Source of the DNA: Streptomyces lateritius
GTDB taxonomy: Bacteria > Actinomycetota > Actinomycetes > Streptomycetales > Streptomycetaceae
NCBI RefSeq assembly: GCF_014649715.1
Contig: NZ_BMTO01000023.1
Location: forward strand, 1 to 64,000
Direction of reading: 5' to 3'
DNA: 64,000 nt
Positions within the stretch are counted from its first letter, which is position 1; each line of letters begins with the position of its first letter. Positions 44,763-54,559 of this stretch are shown here, one piece after another. A program made the position numbers and the translations under genes. The notes beneath the pieces were generated by a model that was given only the letters and a program-made list of their open reading frames with translations, made no database searches and was not told the DNA's origin.

Positions 44763-46213
44763 GGCGCCGCCTGGCCGCCTTCCTCCTTTCCCTGGTCTCC
44801 TTGCTCGGCTTGGCAGTGGCCGCGCCGCAGCCTGCGGCCGCCGACGGGCCCATCAACGACATGTGCCAGGCCAACGCAGGTGCGGCCATCGGGGCGATCA
44901 TGGGACCCGCTGCGGGACTGATCGCCGGTCTCGGCTCCGATGAACTGTGCGACACGGTGGGCGAGGCCGTCAGGAACGAGGTCAAGGAGGAGTGGGACGC
45001 GGTCTGGGACAGCGTTCTGGGCGATGCCATCGTGTCGTCCGAGGACGTCGTGAAGTGGATGGTCAAGAAGGTGTTGACCGTCGCACTGGTAGGGCCGTCA
45101 GTGGACCTGGAAGCCACCGGGCTGTGGGGCGGGCAGAAGGCCACTCTCGCAGGCATGCTGACGTGGCTGGGCCTGTTGATCGCCGCCGCCGGGATGATGT
45201 GGCAGTTCGGCAAGATGGCGGTCACCGGGCAGGTCAAGCACGCCGGGCGGGCGATGGCGGGCTGGGTGGAGAACATCGTTCTGTCCACCATCGGCGTCGG
45301 GATGTTCGCACTCCTGCTGACGGTCGGGGACGTCCTCAGCGCAGGGCTAGTAGAGAAGGTCTTTAACACCGAGGACCGTGCCTACGACCGCGTCATCAAG
45401 GTGATGATGCCCGAGGGCATCGCGAATCCGATCCTCGTCGGCGGCGTCTGCGGTGTGCTGCTCCTCATCGGGTTCGTCCAGCTGATCACGGTATTCCTGC
45501 GGCAGAGCGCGATCCCGATCATCTGTCTGCTGCTGCCCGTGGCCGGCGCCGGGCGGGCGGGTGGAGATGCCACCCGCCAGTGGGCGCCCAAACTCATCAC
45601 GAGCGGGCTGGTCATCGTGGCCTACAAGCCCCTCCTGGCGATCATCATCTGTACCGGCTTTGCCGAGTTCGGGGAAGCCGTGACGCTGGCGGAATGGCTG
45701 CGCGGCTGCGCCACCCTGCTGCTCGGCATTCTCGCGCCCGGCCCCCTGATGAAGATCTTCGCGCCGTTCGGTGCGGCGGTCGGCGGCGGAATGGCCGCAG
45801 GCGGCATGAGCCCCGCACTGGCCGCTGCCGCGGACTACTTCGGCGGCAAGAGCAGCGGCAGTGGCGGCGGTGGTGGGGAGCCGGCCAGTGCCGTGGACCA
45901 CGCCCAGTACGTCCAGAAGAGCATGGGCAGCCAGGGCGGCGGGGGCGAAGACGGCGAGGCGGGCAGCGACGCCCAGGCCCAGGCCGCCCGCAACGAAAGC
46001 GCCAGGATCCCCGCCCAGGCCGGTGCGGAAGCCGAAGCCGTGGGCGCCGGTGTCGGCGAGACCGCGACCGGCACGTCGAACGCCACCGGGGTCGCAACGA
46101 CCACCGCTGGCCCGGCCGGTGCGATGGCCGCGGCGGGCATCCAGGTCTTGGACGGTGTGAACGACACCATCCAGGGCGCTAGCGGAGCGGTGGGCGGGGG
46201 GAACGAGCAGTGA
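44759..46213 (+). CDS. VirB6/TrbL-like polytopic membrane protein
   Basis: GTG 44759 in a GTGA overlap. 484 residues. A signal-like N-terminus (RRRLAAFLLSLVSLLGLAVA) is followed by a Cys pair region (NDMCQANAG, DELCDTVG) and about six membrane helices (MLTWLGLLIAAAGMMW, NIVLSTIGVGMFALLLTVGD, ILVGGVCGVLLLIGFVQL, LITSGLVIVAYKPLLAIIIC). The C-terminal 140 residues are Gly/Ala-rich and probably flexible. Forms the inner-membrane channel. Confidence 0.75.
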   Translation: MRRRLAAFLLSLVSLLGLAVAAPQPAAADGPINDMCQANAGAAIGAIMGPAAGLIAGLGSDELCDTVGEAVRNEVKEEWDAVWDSVLGDAIVSSEDVVKWMVKKVLTVALVGPSVDLEATGLWGGQKATLAGMLTWLGLLIAAAGMMWQFGKMAVTGQVKHAGRAMAGWVENIVLSTIGVGMFALLLTVGDVLSAGLVEKVFNTEDRAYDRVIKVMMPEGIANPILVGGVCGVLLLIGFVQLITVFLRQSAIPIICLLLPVAGAGRAGGDATRQWAPKLITSGLVIVAYKPLLAIIICTGFAEFGEAVTLAEWLRGCATLLLGILAPGPLMKIFAPFGAAVGGGMAAGGMSPALAAAADYFGGKSSGSGGGGGEPASAVDHAQYVQKSMGSQGGGGEDGEAGSDAQAQAARNESARIPAQAGAEAEAVGAGVGETATGTSNATGVATTTAGPAGAMAAAGIQVLDGVNDTIQGASGAVGGGNEQ

Positions 46214-47661
46214 GTACGCATGAGGTGCCCAAGACGCTGATGGTCGACGGGTTCCGGGCCCGTCGGTCGTTCGGCTTCGGCGGACTGTCCAAGGGCGCGA
46301 CGATGATCGCGGCCATGGTCCTGGTCGCGGACGGGCTGATCGCCACGCAGGCCCCGATCACGCTGCTGGTCACGCTGCCGGTGACCGGCGTGGTGTTCGG
46401 CCTCGCAGCCGCCCGCCGCCACGGCATGTCCGCTCTCGCCTACTACTGGGCGAAGTTCTCCTGGCGGAGGGCGGCGAAGATCGACGCGACGTCCTACCGG
46501 CGGCTGCTGCTGCCGCACCCGTACGCCCTGGATCTGCCGGGCGTGGGCGCCTCCTCCACGCTGATCAGGGCCCACGACCCGACCACGGGCAAGTCCGTCG
46601 GCGTCGTCCACGACCGGGCGACGGGACGCATGACCATCAGCACGCTGCTGGCCCCCGGCGGCAGCCTGATGGCCCCCACCGGCGCCGTGCAGAGCACCCT
46701 ACGCACCTGGTCGTCGGTGCTGGACGCGATGAGCACGGACGAGCAGATCAAGGGCGCGTCGGTGACCATCCAGATCACCCCAGGCGCGGGGGAGGCCCTC
46801 GGCGACGACGTGAAGGCCCGTCAGGACCCGAACGCGCCGAAGCTGGCCAAGCAGATCATCGACGAGCTGGTGCGCACCACCCCGCACGCCACCGCGAGCG
46901 TGGCGCCGTGGATGTCCGTCACGGTCGACCCCAACGCGTCCGCGAACCCGCCGGTCGACCTCGCCGAGCAGGTCGCCGAAGCGCTGAAGGTCGTCGACTC
47001 GCTCGACCTGTCGGGCACCGGCACCGATATCGAGCGCCGCGCCACCGACATCGACCTGCGCCGCCTGGTGCGCAGCGCGTACGACCCGGACGTTTTCAAT
47101 GCCCGCGACGCCGAGTTCGCGGACCTGTCGTGGGTGGAGTGCGGGCCGCAGGCCGCCGACGACGGCTGGGAGGAGTACGCGCACGACGGCGGGGTGTCCA
47201 TCTCCTGGGTGCTGCGGGAGATGCCGCGGCGTCCCATCCCCTACAGCGTGCTGCTGCCGCTGCTGGCCCCGGGCCGGTTCCAACGGCGCATCACCCTCGC
47301 CTACCGGGTGCTCGACCCGTACGAGGGGGAGGCGGTGCTGGAGCGGGAGATCAGCCACGCCCAGAATCAGGCGCAGATGACCGCCGAGATCAAGGGCCGC
47401 GCGAAGTGGTCGCAGAAGGCGGATGCCCAGCGGGCGGAGAAGGCCGCAGCGCAGGTGGCCGGTGGTTCCCAGGTTGTCGACTGGACTTTGATGGTGACGG
47501 TCACGGCCCGCAGCACCGCCGAACTGCCCGCCGCCCGCCAGGAACTGAAGCGGGCCGAGAAGGCGATGCGGAGTATCCGCCTGCGCCCCGCGTACGGAGC
47601 TCAGGCCGCTGTGTTCGCAGCCGGCCTGCCGCTGGGCTACCACCCGCTGGTGAAGGACTGA
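46210..47661 (+). CDS. SCO6880-family secretion protein
   Basis: GTG 46210 in a GTGA overlap. 483 residues. Two membrane helices near the start (TMIAAMVLVADGLIA; TLLVTLPVTGVVFGLAA), then a large soluble part: RAAKIDATSYRRLLLPHPYA, GVVHDRATGRMTIST, SISWVLREMPRRPIPYSVLL and LTAR-type repeats near the end. This matches the SCO6880 family of Streptomyces conjugation clusters, related to the N-terminal region of VirB4. It precedes the ATPase gene by 2 nt. Confidence 0.82.
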   Translation: MSTHEVPKTLMVDGFRARRSFGFGGLSKGATMIAAMVLVADGLIATQAPITLLVTLPVTGVVFGLAAARRHGMSALAYYWAKFSWRRAAKIDATSYRRLLLPHPYALDLPGVGASSTLIRAHDPTTGKSVGVVHDRATGRMTISTLLAPGGSLMAPTGAVQSTLRTWSSVLDAMSTDEQIKGASVTIQITPGAGEALGDDVKARQDPNAPKLAKQIIDELVRTTPHATASVAPWMSVTVDPNASANPPVDLAEQVAEALKVVDSLDLSGTGTDIERRATDIDLRRLVRSAYDPDVFNARDAEFADLSWVECGPQAADDGWEEYAHDGGVSISWVLREMPRRPIPYSVLLPLLAPGRFQRRITLAYRVLDPYEGEAVLEREISHAQNQAQMTAEIKGRAKWSQKADAQRAEKAAAQVAGGSQVVDWTLMVTVTARSTAELPAARQELKRAEKAMRSIRLRPAYGAQAAVFAAGLPLGYHPLVKD

Positions 47662-47663
47662 GG

Positions 47664-49262
47664 ATGGCACGCAAGTCGAAGGCGCCCGTGGTGACCACGC
47701 CCAAGCGCGTGGTGCGGGCCGCCGAGCAGGCCCCGACCCGCGAGGAGCGGCGGGCGGAGAAGAAACTGAAGGCACGGTTCGCCCCCCGGCGGGGGTGGGG
47801 CGGCCGGTTCGGCGGCCGCGCCCCGGTCGAGGACGCGGGCACCGTCTACACCGGCCCGACCACTCAGGTCGGCGGCATCTACCCCTTCCTCCTCGGCTCC
47901 GGGCTGCCGCCGCGCGGTGTGCCGGTCGGGCGGGACGTGCTGACCGGGGAGCTGGTGTGCATCGACCCGTCCGGCTGGACCGGCAAGCTGACGACCAACC
48001 CTGGTATGTGGGTCATGTCGCAGCCGGGCGCGGGTAAGTCGGCGCTGGTCAAGCGGGTGTGCCTGGTGTACTCCGCGTACGGGCACATGGTGTGTGTCCC
48101 CGGCGACGTCAAGGGCGAGTACAGCACGCTGATCAGCGAGCTCGGCGGATCCGTGGTCCGGATCGGTGACGGCATCGGCCGCCTCAACCCCTTGGACTCC
48201 GGCCCGCTCAAGGGCCGCGTGCAGTCGCTGCCCGTCGACCGGCGCCAGGCGCTCCTCGACGTCCTCAACGGCCGCAGGCTCGAGACCCTGGTCGCGCTGC
48301 TGTCCACCAAGCACGGCTTGGGCCGGACGCCGGACGAGATCGAGCGCTCCGCCCTGGACACGGCAGTCCACGTCGCCTCCGCCGCCCAGGCCTCGGGCAG
48401 CGACCCGATCGTCTCCGACGTCGTTCAGGTGCTACGCGCCGCTCCGGAGGAGCTGCGGAACAAGCTCACCGCCGACGGCGACCGCTACCAGGACCTGACC
48501 CGCTCGGTCATCGCCGGGCTCGACAACCTGATCGGCGGCCCGTTGCGCGGACTGTTCGACGGACCGACCACCACTCCGCTCGACATCAACGCGCCCGCCG
48601 TCTCCGTCGACATCTCCGCCCTGCGGGCCCGCGGAAACGACGTCGTCTCCGCCGGGATGATCGCGACGTGGGCGTACACCTACAGCTCGATCGACTCAGC
48701 CCGCTCCATCGGACTGATGGACCGCAAGCTGGTCCTGCCCATGGACGAGATGTGGCGCGCCCTGCGCTCCGGGCCGGGACTGGTCGACGCCATGGACGCG
48801 ATCAGCCGCCTCAACAGGACCACGGACGACGTCACCATCTACGTCACGCACTCACTGCTCGACGTCGAGGCCCTGCCCACCGAGCAGGACCGCGCGAAAG
48901 CGCGCGGCCTGATGGACCGCTGCGACACGTGGGTAATCGGCGCGTCCTCCGAGGAGGAGCTGCGGCGCGTGACCGGCAAGAGGTCCCTCACCGAGCAGGA
49001 GCGCATGATGATCGGCTCCTGGTCGTCGGCCACGTCCACCGGCCTGGACATCGACCCCACCGTCCTGGCCGAGGGTGGCGAAGGCCAGCCGCTGGCCGAG
49101 GAAGAAGGCGCCCGGCACCCGGGCCGCGGCAAGTACCTGATCAAAATCGGTACCCGCCCGGGCATCGCGTCGGCCCTGGAGCTGACCGCGACCGAGAAGC
49201 GGCTCTACCGCACGGACACCAACCAGCGCCGGGCGACGACGACGGGGGGCGGCAGCCGATGA
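47664..49262 (+). CDS. VirB4-like ATPase
   Basis: ATG 47664. 532 residues. A basic N-terminus precedes the motor domain. Walker A is SQPGAGKS (119-126), followed by CVPGDVKGEYSTLISELGGS; Walker B is LVLPMDEMW with the arm RLNRTTDDVTIYVTHS. The N-terminal VirB4 half is replaced by the separate SCO6880 protein, a split usual in actinobacteria. It powers assembly and substrate transfer. Its stop overlaps the next ATG. Confidence 0.85.
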   Translation: MARKSKAPVVTTPKRVVRAAEQAPTREERRAEKKLKARFAPRRGWGGRFGGRAPVEDAGTVYTGPTTQVGGIYPFLLGSGLPPRGVPVGRDVLTGELVCIDPSGWTGKLTTNPGMWVMSQPGAGKSALVKRVCLVYSAYGHMVCVPGDVKGEYSTLISELGGSVVRIGDGIGRLNPLDSGPLKGRVQSLPVDRRQALLDVLNGRRLETLVALLSTKHGLGRTPDEIERSALDTAVHVASAAQASGSDPIVSDVVQVLRAAPEELRNKLTADGDRYQDLTRSVIAGLDNLIGGPLRGLFDGPTTTPLDINAPAVSVDISALRARGNDVVSAGMIATWAYTYSSIDSARSIGLMDRKLVLPMDEMWRALRSGPGLVDAMDAISRLNRTTDDVTIYVTHSLLDVEALPTEQDRAKARGLMDRCDTWVIGASSEEELRRVTGKRSLTEQERMMIGSWSSATSTGLDIDPTVLAEGGEGQPLAEEEGARHPGRGKYLIKIGTRPGIASALELTATEKRLYRTDTNQRRATTTGGGSR

Positions 49263-50998
49263 TGACGGAGAACGACCGGGCGTGGCTGGCCGGAGGCATC
49301 CTGTTCGGGGGCGCGGTGACGCTGTCCGCCTCCACCTGGGCCGGGGCCGCTGCCGGCGCCGTCCTGACCGGTGAACAAGCGGCGCCCGCCTCCCCACTGA
49401 CGGTCTACCGCATGACCACCGACTGGGCTGCCACCTGGCCGCACTCCCAGACCGCCTCGGCCGTCGGAGCCGGGCTCCTCGACGTCGCCGTCGTCGCCCT
49501 CGTGGTCTGGGGCCTGCGCGTCGCCTTCCGCTGGTTCCGCAACCCCTCCGACCTCGCCACGCTCTACCAGGTGCGTGAGCTCACCCCCAAGCCGGCGGCC
49601 CGCACCGCCACCCGGCTACGCGCCTCCCTGAAGGACCGCAAGCCCAAGAAGATCCCGGCCCGCGACCGTGGCGTCCTGCTCGGCGACCACCTGCCCTCCG
49701 GGGTGGAGCTGCGCGGCTCGGATGAGGACACCTACGTCGCCATCATGGCGCCCCGTGCGGGCAAGTCGACGTCCCTGGCCATCCCGGTGGCCGAGGAAGC
49801 CCCGGCGAGCCTGCTGATGACGTCCAACAAGGCAGACGTCTACGCCGCCACGCTCGCCTCCCGCTCGAGGGTCGGGCACGCGTGGATCCTCGACACCCAG
49901 GGGGTCGCGCAGGTTAAGCGCGACATGTGGTGGGACATGATCGCCCAGGCCGAGACGCTGGAGGGCGCCGAACGGCTCGCCTCCCACTTCGTCACCCAGA
50001 TCACCTCGGAGCAGGCCGACCCGTTCTGGTCCCAGGCCGCCGGAGACCTCCTGGTCGGCCTGTTCCGGGCCGCCTGGTGGGAGGGCGGCAGCGTCCGCGA
50101 CGTCATGCGATGGCTGGCCGACCCCAAGGAGAAGGCCCCGCTGCGCGTCCTCTACGAGCACGAGCCCGTGCTCGCCGAACAGGTCGACTCCTCGATCAAC
50201 ATCGCCGAGGAGACCCAGTCAGGCATCTACCAGAACGCCCGCACTGCCGTCAGCGCGCTGCGCGACGAGAAGACCCTCGCCTGGGTCACACCGGACAAGC
50301 ACCGGCCGCGGTTCGACCCCGAGCATTTCGCCACCAGCCGGGACACCCTGTACCTGCTGAGCAAGAAGGGCGGCCCCGCCAGCGCGGTGGTGGCCGCGCT
50401 CGCCGACGCCGTCTTCACCGCCGGCGCCGAGGCGGGCGAGCAACACGGCGGCCGCCTGCCTGAGCCGATGCGCGCGGTGCTGGACGAGGCAGCCAACATC
50501 TGCCGCATCGCCGACCTGCCCGACCTCTACAGCCACCTCGGCTCCCGCGGCATCACGCCCTTCGTCATCCTCCAGAGCTACCGGCAGGGCGTGAAGGCGT
50601 GGGGCGAGGTCGGCATGGACTCGATGTGGTCCGCCGCGACGAAAAAGGTGATCGGTGTCGGCCTGGACGACGCGAAGTTCGCCGGCGACATCGCCACCCT
50701 GGTCGGCATGCACAGCGTGGAGCGCGGCTCCTTCTCCAAGAGCAAGGACGGTCACAGCCGCAGCTACTCCGAGCAGCGCGAACAGATCCTCGACGCCGCC
50801 CAGATCCGCGCCATGCGCAAGGGCACCGCGTTGCTCATGGCCACCGGCATGCCCGTCGCCCAGATCGCCCTGCGCCCCTGGTACGCCGAGGAGGTCATGG
50901 CCCACATCGGCCCGCAGATGAAGGCCGAGGAGAAGGCCATCACCGAGCGAGCCGTCGCCGCGTACGAGGAGCGGAAGGCAGCCCGGCGTGGCCGATGA
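49259..50998 (+). CDS. VirD4/TraG-type coupling protein
   Basis: ATG 49259 overlaps the VirB4-like stop. 579 residues. Two N-terminal membrane helices (about 10-36 and 68-90), then the ATPase: Walker A IMAPRAGKST (162-171), Walker B RAVLDEAANI, and the QSYRQGVKAWGE and ADPFWSQAAGDLLVGLFRAA segments of TraG/VirD4. It links the relaxase-DNA complex to the channel. The C-terminus overlaps the DUF4913 gene by 11 nt. Confidence 0.9.
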   Translation: MMTENDRAWLAGGILFGGAVTLSASTWAGAAAGAVLTGEQAAPASPLTVYRMTTDWAATWPHSQTASAVGAGLLDVAVVALVVWGLRVAFRWFRNPSDLATLYQVRELTPKPAARTATRLRASLKDRKPKKIPARDRGVLLGDHLPSGVELRGSDEDTYVAIMAPRAGKSTSLAIPVAEEAPASLLMTSNKADVYAATLASRSRVGHAWILDTQGVAQVKRDMWWDMIAQAETLEGAERLASHFVTQITSEQADPFWSQAAGDLLVGLFRAAWWEGGSVRDVMRWLADPKEKAPLRVLYEHEPVLAEQVDSSINIAEETQSGIYQNARTAVSALRDEKTLAWVTPDKHRPRFDPEHFATSRDTLYLLSKKGGPASAVVAALADAVFTAGAEAGEQHGGRLPEPMRAVLDEAANICRIADLPDLYSHLGSRGITPFVILQSYRQGVKAWGEVGMDSMWSAATKKVIGVGLDDAKFAGDIATLVGMHSVERGSFSKSKDGHSRSYSEQREQILDAAQIRAMRKGTALLMATGMPVAQIALRPWYAEEVMAHIGPQMKAEEKAITERAVAAYEERKAARRGR

Positions 50999-51581
50999 AC
51001 CCGACGAGGTGCCAAAGCTCGACGTGCCGGTCGGCATGTTCGAGGACATCGAGGACCTCAAAGCACAGATCGCAGCCCTGACGACCCAGGTCAACAGGCT
51101 CACCGAGCACGCCGCCGGCGCGGAAGGCGAGGCCTCAGCCGACGACGAGCAGGAGGGTGAGGAAGCAGAAGATGCCCTTGAGGCGGAGGATGAATGGCAG
51201 TACCCGCCGTTCATCCTCCTGCTCGACTCACCGCAGTACGACGAAGAACTGCGTGCCCTGATCGAGTGGGTGGAAGGCGTCCTCGTCCCCGGCTACCTCG
51301 CCGAACCCTCCGCCGACGCCCGCTGGTGCCACCTGTGGTTCGAGCACCCCGTCGCCATCGCCCGCCTCCACGCCCTCTGGCTCGCCTGGCAGGAGCTCAC
51401 CGACCCCGCCACCTGCGGCTACACCGGCCCCTCGGTGTGGCACCGCGACCACCTCGACCCCTGCATGCGGGAGCTACGCCCTTCGGCAGGGCCCTTCGCG
51501 GGCTGCACCAAGGGAGAACACCAGATCGCCCACCGCCTGCCCGGCACGGTGCCCAGCGCCTGGCGACAGGCCGACGGCTGA
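50988..51581 (+). CDS. DUF4913 family protein
   Basis: GTG 50988 inside the end of the coupling protein gene. 197 residues: a coiled-coil start (EDIEDLKAQIAALTTQVNRL), an acidic linker, then the DUF4913 core WCHLWFEHPVAIARLHALWL and GPSVWHRDHLDPCMREL. This family regularly closes actinobacterial conjugation operons; function unknown. Likely binds the coupling protein or the substrate. Confidence 0.85.
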   Translation: MADEPDEVPKLDVPVGMFEDIEDLKAQIAALTTQVNRLTEHAAGAEGEASADDEQEGEEAEDALEAEDEWQYPPFILLLDSPQYDEELRALIEWVEGVLVPGYLAEPSADARWCHLWFEHPVAIARLHALWLAWQELTDPATCGYTGPSVWHRDHLDPCMRELRPSAGPFAGCTKGEHQIAHRLPGTVPSAWRQADG

Positions 51582-51658
51582 CCGTTCGGGCTCTGCAGTC
51601 CTTCGACAAGCGAGTTCGCCCGCCTGCGCCCATCCCGCATTTGTGGAGTCACAGCAGC

Positions 51659-53857
51659 ATGACCACGTCCCCAACGCCCATACCGGCTCCCCCGTCCTGG
51701 CCGCACTGCGGGCACGGCGCAGACGCCGCTGATCCCATTGGCTGCCGCGGTATTCACGTCTCCAGCCATGGAGCGTGCCTTGCGCATCTCTCCGACACGG
51801 ATCGCGACGCCTATCTGAACAGCCTCGCTGCGGGAAGCAGCGTCGATCACAGCGGTACCCCGTTCACCCCGGCGCTCCTGTCCGCTCTGCTCGAAGCGGT
51901 ACGGGACTCGACCGGTATACCCGTCCTCGGCCCAGCCACGTTCGCCGACGCGCAGTTCTCCGGCGTCGCGGCGTTCGAGCGGACCCGGTTCTCCGGCCAC
52001 GCCCAGTTCAAAGGCACTCAGTTTCTGGGAGAGGCAGGGTTTGAGGGGGCGGAGTTCTCTGCGGACGCCCGGTTCGACCGAGCACAGTTCTCAGACGCTG
52101 CATCGTTCGGTGGCGCGCTGTTCGGCTTCGCCGATTTCGAGGGGGCAGAGTTCTTCGGAGACGTCCGGTTCGGCGAGACACAGTTCTCCGGAACGGCCAG
52201 GTTCGCCGGGGTGAAGTTCTCGGCGGTCGTTCTGTTCTCCGGGGCACAGTTCGACGACCACGCGGTGTTTGATCGGGCCAGATTTGCCGGATTTACCCGA
52301 TTTGATGGGGCGCAGTTCCTCGGTCCCGGCAGGTTCGCGTACACACGGTTTTCTGAGGATGCCCACTTCCACGGGGTTCAGTTCGCCCAGGACGCTTTGT
52401 TCATGAGCTCCCAGTTCTCCGGGCGGGCAGACTTCCTCAACGCCCGGTTCGCCGGGACCACCTGGTTCGACAGGGGACGGTTCTCCGGAGAGTTCATCGT
52501 CAGCGCAGCAAGCTTCTCCGGCGGCGCCTGGTTTGATCAGGCTTGGTTCGCCAAGACCGCGCGGTTCGTCGAGACACAGTTCGAAGGCCGCGCCCGGTTC
52601 CCGTGGGCATGGTTCGAAGGGCGAGCGGAGTTCCGCCAAACCAGATTCTCCGGCTCCGTCGTATTTGGCGGGGCGAAGTTTTCGATGGATGCCCAGTTCG
52701 CCATGGCGGAGTTCGGGGCGTCTGGGCGATGGGGTCCGGTCGTGTGCGACCGGACGCTGAACCTGTCCGGTGCTGTGTTCGAAATGCCTGTGACGATGGA
52801 GATTGCAGCGAGTCAGCTGCTCTGCCAGCGGACCCGGTGGGACTCGACGGCCACCCTGCGTCTGCGCTACGCCACGGTGGACCTCACCGATGCCGTGCTG
52901 TCCGCACCCGTGGCTGTCACCGCCCATCCCGTCGAATTCGTAGCCAACGGTGGACGCCCCGACGAGACAAAGCTGTCCAGCCGACCCGCCGAGGTGCAGG
53001 TCATGTCGGTACAAGGCGTAGACGCCGCACACCTGGTCTTGACAGACACCGATCTCACCGACTGCCAGTTCTCCGGAGCGTTCCACCTCGACCAGCTTCG
53101 GCTGGAAGGCCGCACGACCTTCGCATTCACGCCGACTGGCTGGCACCGCAACGGCATACGACCAGTGCACTGGACCCGCCGCCGTGCATTGGCCGAAGAA
53201 CACCACTGGCGTGCCCAGAGCGCCGGCCAGCCCCAGACGCCTCCCGGGCAGACACCTTCAAAGCGAAAGTGGCGTCCTGGACCGCACCACCCAGACCCCG
53301 GGCTCACCCCGGACCCAGAGGATGTCGCCGCGGCCTACCGGCAGCTGCGCAAGGCGTTCGAGGACGGAAAGAACGAGCCGGGAGCGGCCGACTTCTATTA
53401 CGGCGAGTGCGAGATGCGCCGCCACGACCGCACCAGCACCACTCGAAGTGAGCGCGGCCTGTTGTGGGCCTATTGGCTGCTGTCCGGCTACGGTCTGCGC
53501 GCCTCCCGAGCGCTCGGCTGGCTGGCTGCCTCGATGCTCGTCACGCTCGTGCTCCTGATGGGCTTCGGTCTCCCGCAGGGCTCGCCGAAACAGCAGGCGA
53601 CGGGCACCGTCCCGGCCGGCGGAGGCAAGGTCACCCTGACGATCGACAAGGAGGACCCGAAAAACCCAAGCGGGGAGAGGTTCACCGGCAAACGCTTCGA
53701 TAAGGCCCTGAGCGTCACGCTCAACTCGGTGGTATTCCGTTCCAGCGGACAGGACCTGACCACTGCCGGAACCTACATCGAGATGACCTCCCGTCTCCTG
53801 GAGCCCGCGCTTCTTGCGCTCGCCGTCCTCGCTGTCCGCGGCCGCATCAAGCGCTGA
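51659..53857 (+). CDS. Pentapeptide-repeat protein with C-terminal membrane helices
   Basis: ATG 51659. 732 residues. The N-terminus has a Cys/His cluster (WPHCGHG, GCRG, ACLAHLS). Residues about 95-360 are degenerate pentapeptide repeats of the AxFxG type (AQFSGVAAFERTRFSGHAQF), forming a right-handed beta-helix. Later parts are irregular; a second short set is near 470. The C-terminus has a helix LAASMLVTLVLLMGFGL, an extracytoplasmic loop and RLLEPALLALAVLAV, like ion-channel-type pentapeptide proteins. Last gene after the secretion operon; may serve membrane surveillance or entry exclusion (inference). Confidence 0.7.
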   Translation: MTTSPTPIPAPPSWPHCGHGADAADPIGCRGIHVSSHGACLAHLSDTDRDAYLNSLAAGSSVDHSGTPFTPALLSALLEAVRDSTGIPVLGPATFADAQFSGVAAFERTRFSGHAQFKGTQFLGEAGFEGAEFSADARFDRAQFSDAASFGGALFGFADFEGAEFFGDVRFGETQFSGTARFAGVKFSAVVLFSGAQFDDHAVFDRARFAGFTRFDGAQFLGPGRFAYTRFSEDAHFHGVQFAQDALFMSSQFSGRADFLNARFAGTTWFDRGRFSGEFIVSAASFSGGAWFDQAWFAKTARFVETQFEGRARFPWAWFEGRAEFRQTRFSGSVVFGGAKFSMDAQFAMAEFGASGRWGPVVCDRTLNLSGAVFEMPVTMEIAASQLLCQRTRWDSTATLRLRYATVDLTDAVLSAPVAVTAHPVEFVANGGRPDETKLSSRPAEVQVMSVQGVDAAHLVLTDTDLTDCQFSGAFHLDQLRLEGRTTFAFTPTGWHRNGIRPVHWTRRRALAEEHHWRAQSAGQPQTPPGQTPSKRKWRPGPHHPDPGLTPDPEDVAAAYRQLRKAFEDGKNEPGAADFYYGECEMRRHDRTSTTRSERGLLWAYWLLSGYGLRASRALGWLAASMLVTLVLLMGFGLPQGSPKQQATGTVPAGGGKVTLTIDKEDPKNPSGERFTGKRFDKALSVTLNSVVFRSSGQDLTTAGTYIEMTSRLLEPALLALAVLAVRGRIKR

Positions 53858-53899
53858 CTGGCGGCCTCCCTTTATACAAAGGAACCGGACAGGGGCCGT

Positions 53900-54020
53900 T
53901 CATGCCTCGGCGAAGGGCTGGCGTTCGCCGATCTTCCGGTAGCCCCAGCTCTCGTAGAGGGCTTGGACGCGGGGGTGGGTGGTGTCGACGAGGAGGACCC
54001 GGCTAGGGCCTGTCTTCCGG
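53900..54020 (-). pseudogene. C-terminal fragment of a GNAT acetyltransferase
   Basis: The last about 38 codons (VLLVDTTHPRVQALYESWGY, then RKIGERQPFAEA) match the end of a GNAT fold, including the N-x-x-A-x-x-x-Y-x-x-x-G-F-like segment. Upstream the similarity ends at the next gene, so only the tail remains. Confidence 0.65.
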
Positions 54021-54021
54021 A

Positions 54022-54327
54022 TCAGGCCGTGGGACGGCGGCGGGCGCGGAGCAGGTGAACGCCCTTCACGGCATAGACGGCGGTCACGAGCGCGAAGCCG
54101 GCGGGGGTGAGCCAGAACCAGGATTCCGCCACCACGAGGCCCAGTAGCAGGCCGCTGAGGAGCAGCATGCTGCCGACGGTATCCAGCAGGTCGAGACGCG
54201 CCTTTGAGCGCACCGCGGGGTCGGGTCCGCGCAGCCGGCGGATGACGGGGACGAGGGCGAGGGTCTGCAAGACGGCCAGACCGAGAGCGATCCAGACGAA
54301 CCAGTCGGGTATGTCCACGCCGCGCAC
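54022..54327 (-). CDS. Small three-helix membrane protein
   Basis: ATG 54327. 101 residues: VDIPDWFVWIALGLAVLQTL, LLDTVGSMLLLSGLLLGLVV and WFWLTPAGFALVTAVYAVKG are membrane helices; the tail is Arg-rich. Chromosome-type Streptomyces hypothetical. It may mark the return to host DNA after the secretion module. Confidence 0.6.
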   Translation of the reverse strand: MRGVDIPDWFVWIALGLAVLQTLALVPVIRRLRGPDPAVRSKARLDLLDTVGSMLLLSGLLLGLVVAESWFWLTPAGFALVTAVYAVKGVHLLRARRRPTA

Positions 54328-54559
54328 TGTATAGCCCCCGGCCCTCGGGACGAAGATCCGAAAGAAGCACCCTAGTGGTTCGGGGCGGTGGCCGACGAGC
54401 TCGGTGCGCAGCTAGCACTCGGCTGTGCCCATTCCTGTGGGAGTAAAGGAACTGAGCTCTTGCCGGTTCGGCAGGGCAAGGGCTCTATTCACGGCCGCTC
54501 GTATCCCCTTGGGCGCTCCGTCGGCGCGGTCGGCGGGCCCTGCTCGTCGGCATCCGAGT
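54328..54559. other. Gap without a recognised gene
   Basis: Frames are open but give no recognisable protein. The IS5 fragment begins on its right side. Confidence 0.35.
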
